47,272 nt of DNA from the NCBI GenBank assembly GCA_902790635.1, contig CADASN010000019.1, positions 1 to 47,272 on the forward strand, read 5' to 3'. The notes under the pieces are model-generated. The model saw only the letters and a program-made list of their open reading frames with translations, searched no databases and was not told where the DNA came from. The position numbers were made by a program, and so were the translations under genes. This document shows, one piece after another, positions 42,554-47,272 of the stretch; position 1 is the first letter of the stretch, and each line of letters starts with the position of its first letter. The DNA is from an uncultured Bacteroidia bacterium (GTDB taxonomy: Bacteria > Bacteroidota > Bacteroidia > Bacteroidales > UBA932).

Positions 42554-42638
42554 AAAAAAACCCGCCGTAAGTATACGCCGAGTCTGTTATTATGATATTA
42601 TTCCTTGGTGCAGAGTAGCGGGAGTGGGTCACGATCCC
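42554..42638 (+). repeat. 85-bp direct repeat, right copy
   Basis: Exact copy of 41651-41735. To its right the hairpin GTGGGTCACGATCCCAC is complete and continues ACGACCTCCGG (42639 onward), whereas the left copy diverges after GATCCC. This places a recombination boundary at GATCCC. From 42639 to 42890 there is no gene. Confidence 0.9.
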
Positions 42639-42686
42639 ACGACCTCCGGACACGACGCATTCAAATGCCTTTTTCTTGTCTGATGT

Positions 42687-42725
42687 TATGCGACCAATAT
42701 GCAAAAGAACTCAGGAGGTCGCATA
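42687..42725. repeat. 9-bp inverted repeat
   Basis: TATGCGACC (42687-42695) and GGTCGCATA (42717-42725) with 21 bases between. A nearby CGACCTCC/GGAGGTCG pair (42640/42715) overlaps the right arm. Possibly the end of a lost mobile element or a protein site; nothing else identifies it. Confidence 0.5.
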
Positions 42726-42890
42726 TATGTTCAAAAAAGTGGTCATTAAGAACACACTGTGACCTTTGACAAAGATGCGGAAAACGCTAGCCAATTCCAA
42801 GGGAATAGACCGGAAAAATCAAGAAACCCGATTCGTTTTTTTAATTCGGAATCATATCAAATTCCAAAACACAACAGATTCTGAGTCCAG

Positions 42891-42977
42891 TTAAAGTTCC
42901 TTGATGTTCTTGAAGAGCATCCATCCTTCAGCAGCCTTGTATTTCTCCACAGAACCGCTTGGCACGTATACCACGCA
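42891..42977 (-). pseudogene. C-terminal scrap of a BspA-type leucine-rich-repeat protein
   Basis: The minus strand reads CVVYVPSGSVEKYKAAEGW, then MLFKNIKEL and stop. The YVPSGSVEKYKAAEGW pattern ends many BspA-like LRR surface proteins of Bacteroidales. No LRR sequence precedes it, so only the tail survives. The rest of 42639-43087 has no other gene. Confidence 0.5.
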
Positions 42978-43036
42978 TTTCGACAAGTAAAGAAGGATGT
43001 ACAGAAATTGATAACATTTTTTCTGAGATAAAGCGA

Positions 43037-43065
43037 AGGGGCCTCCGTAGTGGAAGCCCCTCTTT
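43037..43065 (-). terminator. Terminator-like hairpin
   Basis: AGGGGC (43037-43042) pairs with GCCCCT (43056-43061) across 13 bases and lies 26 bases past the stop of the minus-strand gene at 43088. The run CTTT on the plus side could also serve rightward transcription. Confidence 0.5.
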
Positions 43066-43087
43066 AACTGTTTGGCAACAAAAACAC

Positions 43088-43849
43088 CTAAAAAGATACT
43101 CGAAGCCCAATTCCAGCAACTGGAGTATAATTGTTTGTCATGCAGAGGGTATCATAATAAGGAACGACCTTAATGTCAAAAGCAAGTTGCTTCATATCTT
43201 CGAGGTACATATTTCTTACTTTTGCTACTTTGACTGCATCTATAATAGAGTATATGTCCAAAGCAAGAGCCCCAGCATAACAGACCAGACCACCTATTCC
43301 CAAAGCGATGTTTCTCGCTCCTTGTTCAGCAAGCGCAGCGTTTGCAGCTATTAAAGCGGTGCCACCACCACCAAGAGCTATAGTGCCTAATAAATGTCCA
43401 ACGCCTCGACCCCCTTCTCCACTAATCATTTGGCCAAGCCCGGGGATTAAGAACGAGCACAGGCCCATTACGGCCGGGTTATACTTTTCTTCCCCTCTAA
43501 ATACATTATAGTCTGCAGTGCTATAAATGCCCTTAAGTTCCTTATACTTCATTCCTGGGCGCAAATCAGCAAGCTCTGCTTTGTCAAGAGTATTTCTTGA
43601 GATACCTTTCTTGTAATCCGAAAAGAGATCTCTCGAACCATCTTTATATGTTATCATCATTATGTCTGCCTTTGATAATGTGTATGTAGGACCGTCCAAT
43701 GAAGATTCTTTGACATACTTCACATCATCTTGACCGACTTCCAAGACTTTCACGCGAATGTCCTCACCGCTTTTCGTGGTAATGACATCTTGAGCAGATA
43801 GGCTAACACATAAGGTCACAAATAAGAAAGTTAAAAATAAACGTTTCAT
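43088..43849 (-). CDS. Exported membrane-associated protein of unknown function
   Basis: A 253-residue protein with signal peptide (ending SLSAQ). Residues ~20-75 (DVITTKSGEDIRVKVLEVGQ, YTLSKADIMMITYKDGS) form a small beta domain common at the N-terminus of Bacteroidetes envelope proteins. ~125-210 hold hydrophobic Gly/Ala-rich segments (FLIPGLGQMISGEGGRG, LGTIALGGGGTALIAANA) like a TM2-type hairpin, and the C-terminus ends GIGLRVSF, an outer-membrane-like terminal strand. Role unknown. Lower GC than the core region, in an accessory context. Confidence 0.7.
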   Translation of the reverse strand: MKRLFLTFLFVTLCVSLSAQDVITTKSGEDIRVKVLEVGQDDVKYVKESSLDGPTYTLSKADIMMITYKDGSRDLFSDYKKGISRNTLDKAELADLRPGMKYKELKGIYSTADYNVFRGEEKYNPAVMGLCSFLIPGLGQMISGEGGRGVGHLLGTIALGGGGTALIAANAALAEQGARNIALGIGGLVCYAGALALDIYSIIDAVKVAKVRNMYLEDMKQLAFDIKVVPYYDTLCMTNNYTPVAGIGLRVSF

Positions 43850-44167
43850 AACTTAACATGTTAGAGTTATATGTACAAAAAAAGTGTGGAGCATCTTCCG
43901 TCTATCTGCTGGAGGCTCTGGGAAGCCCGTATCAAATAAACAATACCCCACACCCGTATGGCGATGTGCCAGATAGACACGATACACCAAACAAGGTGAT
44001 GAATGCATTGCTCTTTCCTTGATACGTGAAAATTTCCCAGATTTCCAGCAAGGATAAAAGCGAAAACACTTTCATCAATATGTAATGTCCCGAAGGACAG
44101 TAACAAAGATAAGAAAAGTATTTCATTCATTGATGGGGTATTGCGAAAAACGGGTGTGGTTTTTTAG
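43850..44167. other. Intergenic stretch without a recognisable gene
   Basis: This AT-rich gap holds weak overlapping minus-strand frames (up to 87 codons, 43867-44130) with no family resemblance. On the minus strand a box TATCTTTG (44104-44111) and a UUCG-type hairpin (TGTCC-TTCG-GGACA, 44086-44099) stand ahead of a 47-codon frame starting at 44075. I do not call any of these a gene. Confidence 0.4.
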
Positions 44168-44199
44168 AAAAGGCCGGCCCTGCTAGGAACCGACCTTTT
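44168..44199 (-). terminator. Terminator of the DUF4313 operon
   Basis: AAAAGG/CCTTTT with an inner CGG/CCG pair, 8 bases past the stop of the minus-strand gene. The minus-strand continuation TTTTCTAAAAAACC gives the T-rich end. Confidence 0.65.
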
Positions 44200-44206
44200 C
44201 AGTGTT

Positions 44207-44488
44207 TCAGAATAGCGTATACAACGGATATCTGCAGAATCCGGACTGTGCTATGACTCCCATCCTCATCCCAAGATGGTTCTTCTCAATCCACTTCCCG
44301 ATACCGGGGAGGTTGTTCTCATCGAGGAATGCCATGCTGTCAGATTGCAGCGGATGGCCGAGATTGACTGTGGCAACCGCGAAGAGTTCTCCATCGGTGT
44401 TATTCAGCAGCAGGGCGACCGTTCCGTTGTTGCGATACTCGGTCTTCTTGAGGGACACTTCGGTCCCATGATAGTCGTAGGTTTTCAT
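44207..44488 (-). CDS. DUF4313-type mobile-element protein
   Basis: A 93-residue soluble protein: MKTYDYHGTEVSLKKTEYRN, then NNGTVALLLNN, ATVNLGHPLQSDSMAFLDEN, LPGIGKWIEKNHLG, and a characteristic ending AQSGFCRYPLYTLF. This matches the DUF4313 proteins carried on conjugative and plasmid-like elements of Bacteroidetes; function unknown. It is translationally coupled (4-bp overlap) to the chimeric gene upstream, which itself contains recombination-gene pieces, so the pair is a remnant of an integrated element. Confidence 0.75.
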   Translation of the reverse strand: MKTYDYHGTEVSLKKTEYRNNGTVALLLNNTDGELFAVATVNLGHPLQSDSMAFLDENNLPGIGKWIEKNHLGMRMGVIAQSGFCRYPLYTLF

Positions 44489-44700
44489 GATTCGATCTTT
44501 TCAAGGGTGTTTGCAACGATGTCAGTCTGCGTCTTCTCGATACCGGAGACGTCAGTGTATCTCCTGCAGCGGATGCGTCCTATTACATGGACCTTGTCTC
44601 CTTTCTGCAGGACTGAGAGATAGGACAGGCTGCCCTTCTTCTCCACGTGCTCGTTGCAGTTGAGCGCATTGAGCACCGAGAAAACAGTGTTCTCTTGCAT
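44485..44700 (-). pseudogene. Chimeric gene: DUF1071/Sak N-terminus joined to SSB C-terminus
   Basis: 71 residues from ATG 44700. Residues 1-28 (ENTVFSVLNALNCNEHVEKK, GSLSYLS) are the N-terminus of a Sak/DUF1071 single-strand annealing protein, which normally continues WAWAW. From ~30 on (LQKGDKVHVIGRIRCRRYTD, VSGIEKTQTDIVANTLEKIE) it is the C-terminal part of a single-stranded-DNA-binding protein OB fold. An in-frame deletion between two neighbouring genes explains the join. Neither domain is complete, so function is doubtful. Four-bp overlap with DUF4313. An IS30-type end lies 15 bp upstream of the start. Confidence 0.6.
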
Positions 44701-44715
44701 AGAAGGTTGTTTGCT

Positions 44716-45039
44716 GGATTCTATTCCGAAGTGCAACGCTTTGAAGCCTGATAGTATAACTTTACTGTCATAACCAGAAAAGCGACAGAGGATGGGATAC
44801 AAGCATTTGACAAGGGAGCAACGATTTACGATAGAGAGGTTGCTGCAGAGACCAATGAGCCTAAGGGAGATTGGAGAAGTAATAGGGGGCAGTACAGGTA
44901 CAGATGAAATGCTTGCCGAGATCGAATGGAAACTTAACCACAGGCCCCGTAGGTTTCTGGGTTACCTGACGCCTTTGGAATATTTTAAGAAATTATATAG
45001 CTTTGACTTCGGAAGTCGTTGCACTTCCATTTAGAATTC
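44716..45039 (+). mobile_element. Internally deleted IS30-family element with both ends
   Basis: Terminal inverted repeats: left GGATTCTATTCCGAAGTGCA plus ACG (44716-44738), right CGTTGCACTTCCATTTAGAA plus TTC (45017-45039); 18 of 23 positions match, including the 11-bp GAAGTGCAACG core. Between them is an 80-codon transposase relic. Only 324 bp of an element normally ~1 kb remain. No clear target duplication is seen. It could move only if a related transposase is supplied. Confidence 0.75.
44792..45034 (+). pseudogene. Transposase of IS30 family, internally deleted in frame
   Basis: Residues 1-33 (YKHLTREQRFTIERLLQRPM, SLREIGEVIGGS) are the N-terminal HTH of IS30-type transposases. Residues ~40-68 (EIEWKLNHRPRRFLGYLTPL, EYFKKL) are the extreme C-terminus of the same family. 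The catalytic DDE core, some 230 residues, is missing. The reading frame is preserved across the deletion. Confidence 0.8.
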
Positions 45040-45061
45040 AGTAATCACTGATATAGTTGAG

Positions 45062-46009
45062 ATGAATAGATTGTTTTCTTTAGCGATTTGCCTGGTCGTG
45101 CTTATGGGCTGTTCCAAGCCGCTGCAGCCCGTGGACGAAGAGCCGGAAGAACCGGAAGAAGCGGTGGCTGACCTGCCGTTCTTTTCCCGCTATCAGGAGC
45201 AGTTTTCCTTTTCGCTTTGGCCGGAAGTGGTGGTGGAGGATGCCTCTTTGGCCGGGGTCGGCTGGAATTTCTCGGCGGCTTTTGAGAATCTGGCGGCGAA
45301 GCAGCGGAACAATCCGGATTGGCGTACGACGTTCGACATACCGTCAGCGGAGCTTTCCGCAATGTCTACCCGCAACTTGATGCGGACCTGCTATATTTAT
45401 CCGTATAATCGGGATTGGCAGGCATTTGATGACGATTATCTGGGAGTTTTGACGGTGATAAGCCGGTTCAATGGCTGGCAGGAGTTGATGCGCCGCAAAC
45501 AAGCTCCGGAAGAGCTTTTACATCTATTCGAGGAAGTGGAGCACCCTGATGAACCGGGCAGCTTTACTCAACCGATGAATTATACGGAATACCTGAATAG
45601 TCACCACAACTATTTCGGAATCGAGTTCCTGGCCCTGGTGATCTCTACGGCGGTTGATTACCATAAATTTTCTCGCACCCAGGCGGCCCGGCTCGCCAGG
45701 GAAGTGGAGAAAAAGCTTTCAGAGATGCTGGATAATACCGATAATTACAGTTATGTCGGTCATCTCCGCATAGATTATCTGTTGGGGGCTTTCCTGGCCT
45801 GTCGTTACGATGACGGTCTGAGTGCGGAGGACCGCCAGTTCCTGTCCGATTATTTGAATCCATACTCCTTGGCGGAACAATTTGGGATCATACACACGGC
45901 GGGCATTCCCATCAAGCAGGACCCGGCGACCGGCTACTGGCTCGTGGATGAAGACGCGATAGCAAAAGCAATGTCAATTATCATAGACAGCCTTGACCGG
46001 CTGAAGTAG
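45062..46009 (+). CDS. Lipoprotein of unknown function
   Basis: A 315-residue protein with lipobox LMGC (Cys17; MNRLFSLAICLVVLMGCSKP) and an acidic Pro/Glu linker (PVDEEPEEPEEAVADLP). The mature part is helical: WRTTFDIPSAELSAMSTRNL, MRTCYIYPYNRDW, then NYTEYLNSHHNYFGIEFLAL. The last third is Asp/Leu-rich. No known domain recognised. It starts 23 bp past the right end of the IS30-type element; no consensus promoter was found in that gap. Confidence 0.75.
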   Translation: MNRLFSLAICLVVLMGCSKPLQPVDEEPEEPEEAVADLPFFSRYQEQFSFSLWPEVVVEDASLAGVGWNFSAAFENLAAKQRNNPDWRTTFDIPSAELSAMSTRNLMRTCYIYPYNRDWQAFDDDYLGVLTVISRFNGWQELMRRKQAPEELLHLFEEVEHPDEPGSFTQPMNYTEYLNSHHNYFGIEFLALVISTAVDYHKFSRTQAARLAREVEKKLSEMLDNTDNYSYVGHLRIDYLLGAFLACRYDDGLSAEDRQFLSDYLNPYSLAEQFGIIHTAGIPIKQDPATGYWLVDEDAIAKAMSIIIDSLDRLK

Positions 46010-46017
46010 CCGTCTCG

Positions 46018-46150
46018 TATTTATCCGGCACCCAACCCAAAAACCGTCCGTTGCGTAAACGGGCGTGACGGCGTAGTCGACGTGGATCCGCTCCGGCGCG
46101 ATGGTGTATTCCATCTCGAAGAACAGGCGCAGGCCATCGTCGTATGTAGT
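46018..46150 (-). pseudogene. Possible gene remnant, unidentified
   Basis: This short GC-rich patch within AT-rich sequence reads on the minus strand as YDDGLRLFFEMEYTIAPERI followed by HVDYAVTPVYATDG, with stops or loss of frame around it. The alternating pattern is protein-like, but no start or family is seen. The rest of 46010-46340 shows nothing recognisable. Confidence 0.3.
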
Positions 46151-46340
46151 GTACTACTATTTTATCTCTAATCGATCTCAGCATGCAACTTGCCGCGTAG
46201 CTTGATCATGAACTGCAACTTTTTTGTGTCGAATGGGATATAATATCAATATGAAAGAACACTGTACATCAAGGCCAAAAAGAACTCGCTTGAAGTTCGG
46301 CAACATTAAAAAATGATGAGAGGTGAGCGTGACGGAAATG

Positions 46341-46372
46341 TTTGCAAATGTATTAAAAGTGTTATATATTTG
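46341..46372 (+). promoter_or_regulatory. Promoter of the YafQ-type toxin-antitoxin operon
   Basis: TTTG (46341-46344), 20 bases, TATATTTG (46365-46372). The heptamer TTTGCAA occurs at both elements (46341 and 46369, 28 bp apart) and may be an operator for the antitoxin (inference). ATG 46392 is 19 bases past the -7 box. Confidence 0.7.
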
Positions 46373-46391
46373 CAAGCAAAACAAAGCGCGT

Positions 46392-46640
46392 ATGAGAACG
46401 ACAAATACTTCCAAAATACAAACGGCTTTCCGCTTTGACTCCGAATTGCTGCGGCGCCTCAAGATCAAGGCTAAGCAGGAGAACCGGAGTCTCAACAACT
46501 ATGTAGAGACCGTCCTGATGGATGTCGTATACGACGAGCCGAACGAAGAAACCATTGAAGCCATCCGCGAAGCGAAGAGTGGAGAGAACATGGAACAGCT
46601 GGATCTGGAGAAGTTTGATGAGTTTGTAGCTGCCCTGTAG
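46392..46640 (+). CDS. RHH-type antitoxin of a YafQ/RelE-family pair
   Basis: 82 residues from ATG 46392 (MRTTNTSKIQTAFRFDSELL, then RRLKIKAKQENRSLNNYVET). The strand-helix-helix pattern is like that of the antitoxin at 2402, followed by an acidic C-terminal helix (EETIEAIREAKSGENMEQLD). It should repress its own promoter and block the toxin that starts one base after its stop codon. Confidence 0.78.
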   Translation: MRTTNTSKIQTAFRFDSELLRRLKIKAKQENRSLNNYVETVLMDVVYDEPNEETIEAIREAKSGENMEQLDLEKFDEFVAAL

Positions 46641-46641
46641 A

Positions 46642-46914
46642 ATGTGGAAACTGACCTACACGACTAAGTTCAAGAAGGATCTGAAACGCTACCAGAACAA
46701 TGCATCCAAGCTGGCGGCGTTGAAAGAAGTCTTGGGACAACTTCAGCAATCCGGGTCTGTTGAAGCGAAGCATAAGCCCCATCAGCTTACCGGAGATTAT
46801 GCCGGTTGCATGGAGTGCCACATCCAGAATGACTTCTTGTTGGTCTGGATCAACGAGCAGGAGCAGACAATTTCGCTGGTCCGTCTTGGCTCCCATTCGG
46901 AGTTATTCAAATAG
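46642..46914 (+). CDS. YafQ-family mRNA interferase toxin
   Basis: A 90-residue RelE-superfamily endoribonuclease that cleaves mRNA on the ribosome. Family features: WKLTYTTKFKKDLKRYQ at the N-terminus, HKPHQLTGDYAGCMECHIQN in the middle (His and Asp of the active region), LLVWINE, and VRLGSHSELFK at the C-terminus, where His is catalytic in YafQ. Length is typical. One base separates it from the antitoxin. It appears intact. Confidence 0.85.
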   Translation: MWKLTYTTKFKKDLKRYQNNASKLAALKEVLGQLQQSGSVEAKHKPHQLTGDYAGCMECHIQNDFLLVWINEQEQTISLVRLGSHSELFK

Positions 46915-46935
46915 TGCCGGAAAAACAAAAAAGAA

Positions 46936-46974
46936 AGGACAAGGCCCTCCCCGTAAAGGGAGAATCCTTGTCCT
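46936..46974 (-). terminator. Long hairpin with minus-strand T-run
   Basis: AGGACAAGG (46936-46944) pairs with CCTTGTCCT (46966-46974), with an inner CTCCC/GGGAG pair. An A-rich run on its left (46920-46935) gives a T-run for minus-strand transcripts. It still lies just past the YafQ stop and may serve both directions. Confidence 0.6.
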
Positions 46975-47121
46975 ATTTGCATATATTATGAGCGTGAGTG
47001 ATAGTTCTTTGTCTTTCTTCGTATTTTTGTAAACAACCACAATACCATCAGCACAATGAAGAAGATTCTTATTCTCATCGGCGATCACGCCCTCGAGCGA
47101 ATCATAAAGATAAGAGAATCG

Positions 47122-47156
47122 TTGTCATTTAAGTATCCGGTTAATCTAAATGACAA
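47122..47156. promoter_or_regulatory. 10-bp perfect inverted repeat upstream of the permease
   Basis: TTGTCATTTA (47122-47131) and TAAATGACAA (47147-47156) are perfect inverted repeats 15 bases apart, ending 14 bases before the -7 box of the TauE/SafE gene. The right arm covers the -33 position, so a regulator binding here would control that promoter (inference). Confidence 0.55.
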
Positions 47157-47170
47157 TGTGAAAGATTCCT

Positions 47171-47178
47171 TATTTTTG
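47171..47178 (+). promoter_or_regulatory. -7 box of the TauE/SafE-type gene
   Basis: TATTTTTG, 8 bases before ATG 47187; leader of only a few bases. No TTTG at -33. Confidence 0.45.
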
Positions 47179-47186
47179 CAGTCGCA

Positions 47187-47272
47187 ATGCTGACGTGGAC
47201 GCTGTTTCTCCTTTTCCTTTTTGTGACAGCCGCGAGTTTCACCCAACGGGTCACGGGGTTTGGCTTCGGCAT
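47187..47272 (+). CDS. TauE/SafE (TSUP) family permease, N-terminus only
   Basis: 28 codons before the window ends: a hydrophobic first span (MLTWTLFLLFLFVTAASF) and then TQRVTGFGFG, a motif seen at the start of TauE/SafE sulfite/organic-anion exporter-type permeases. The family call rests on this short stretch only. Confidence 0.55.
   Translation, partial: MLTWTLFLLFLFVTAASFTQRVTGFGFG

Larger units (their letters stand above)
47056..47193 (+). pseudogene. 45-codon frame, possible truncated DJ-1/PfpI gene start
   Basis: Starts MKKILILIGDHALERIIKIR and ends in TGCTGA, overlapping the permease ATG by 7 bp. The first ten residues resemble the start of DJ-1/PfpI proteins (MKKILILIGD), but the rest does not. 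It may be a 5' remnant or an accidental leader frame. A box TATTTTTG lies at 47022-47029. Confidence 0.25.

Noticed and set aside
41651-42638. Integron attC cassette
   Set aside because: The 85-bp repeats lack GTTRRRY/RYYYAAC core sites and the imperfect-palindrome layout of attC; no integron integrase is in the window.
42554-42690. Complete tRNA gene on the minus strand
   Set aside because: Only a T-arm-like hairpin and acceptor-like strand are present; the T-loop is ATCGTGA, not TTCnAnn, and no matching 5' acceptor or anticodon arm is found.
43867-44130. 87-codon minus-strand frame as a gene
   Set aside because: No family resemblance, overlapping alternative frames of similar quality, and no good promoter; left as intergenic.

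Overview
The window looks like chromosome from a GC-rich member of the Bacteroidales (phylum Bacteroidota), probably a gut or rumen lineage. The evidence is: promoters of the Bacteroidota type (TTTG, 19-21 bases, TAnnTTTG) recur throughout; fimbrillin/FISUMP lipoproteins, DUF4252 proteins and a two-PPIase/SurA/OstA operon are present; lipoproteins are abundant; and about four fifths of the window is core-like, GC-rich, closely packed sequence. The last ~6.5 kb is lower in GC and accessory in character. Genus cannot be fixed from the sequence alone.

Layout. 1-735: 5' part of a 23S rRNA gene (minus) with its own promoter and no 16S in front of it. 1093-4848: peptidase T, a ribbon-helix-helix/PIN toxin-antitoxin pair, and a one-piece transmembrane kelch-AraC regulator. 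4873-6753: a fimbrillin-like FISUMP lipoprotein preceded by a 49-residue peptide gene. 6845-7119: an array of hairpins, three of them with an exact 51-bp period. 7137-13836: an envelope operon (two PPIase-type folding factors, OstA-like protein, OPT transporter). 13883-15705: PBP4-type carboxypeptidase and a small conserved protein. 15767-18894: NlpC/P60 protease, CE15 glucuronoyl esterase, nitroreductase. 18952-23261: a secreted beta-helix protein diverging from an L,D-transpeptidase and a secreted zinc-ribbon protein. 23384-25239: an ECF sigma factor and its membrane partner between two DUF4252 proteins. 25323-37007: a hemicellulose/pectin side-chain cluster: GH29 fucosidase, two GH54 arabinofuranosidases of the type best known from fungi, a CE6-GH51 fusion, and a VKOR-thioredoxin fusion. 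37084-40690: DUF2207 membrane protein, two lipoproteins, PurU. 40691-47272: accessory region with toxin-antitoxin genes, 85-bp exact direct repeats, a deleted IS30-type element, a chimeric recombination gene, other gene remnants, and the start of a TauE/SafE permease.

How the genes fit together. The carbohydrate genes make a coherent set for removing substituents from arabinoxylan or pectin (arabinose, acetyl, glucuronoyl ester, fucose). No SusC/SusD pair is visible, so import is presumably handled elsewhere. One GH54 enzyme keeps all six cysteines known to form disulfides in the family and sits 7 bp upstream of a VKOR-thioredoxin gene, which suggests a dedicated oxidative-folding partner. 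Short REP-like palindromes recur. They lie not only between genes but also inside coding sequence (an AraC linker, an OstA tail, a DacB C-terminus and stop codon) and in a promoter -33 region. Many genes start within 4-10 bases of a -7 box, so leaderless transcripts look common. The accessory end is full of in-frame deletion scars.
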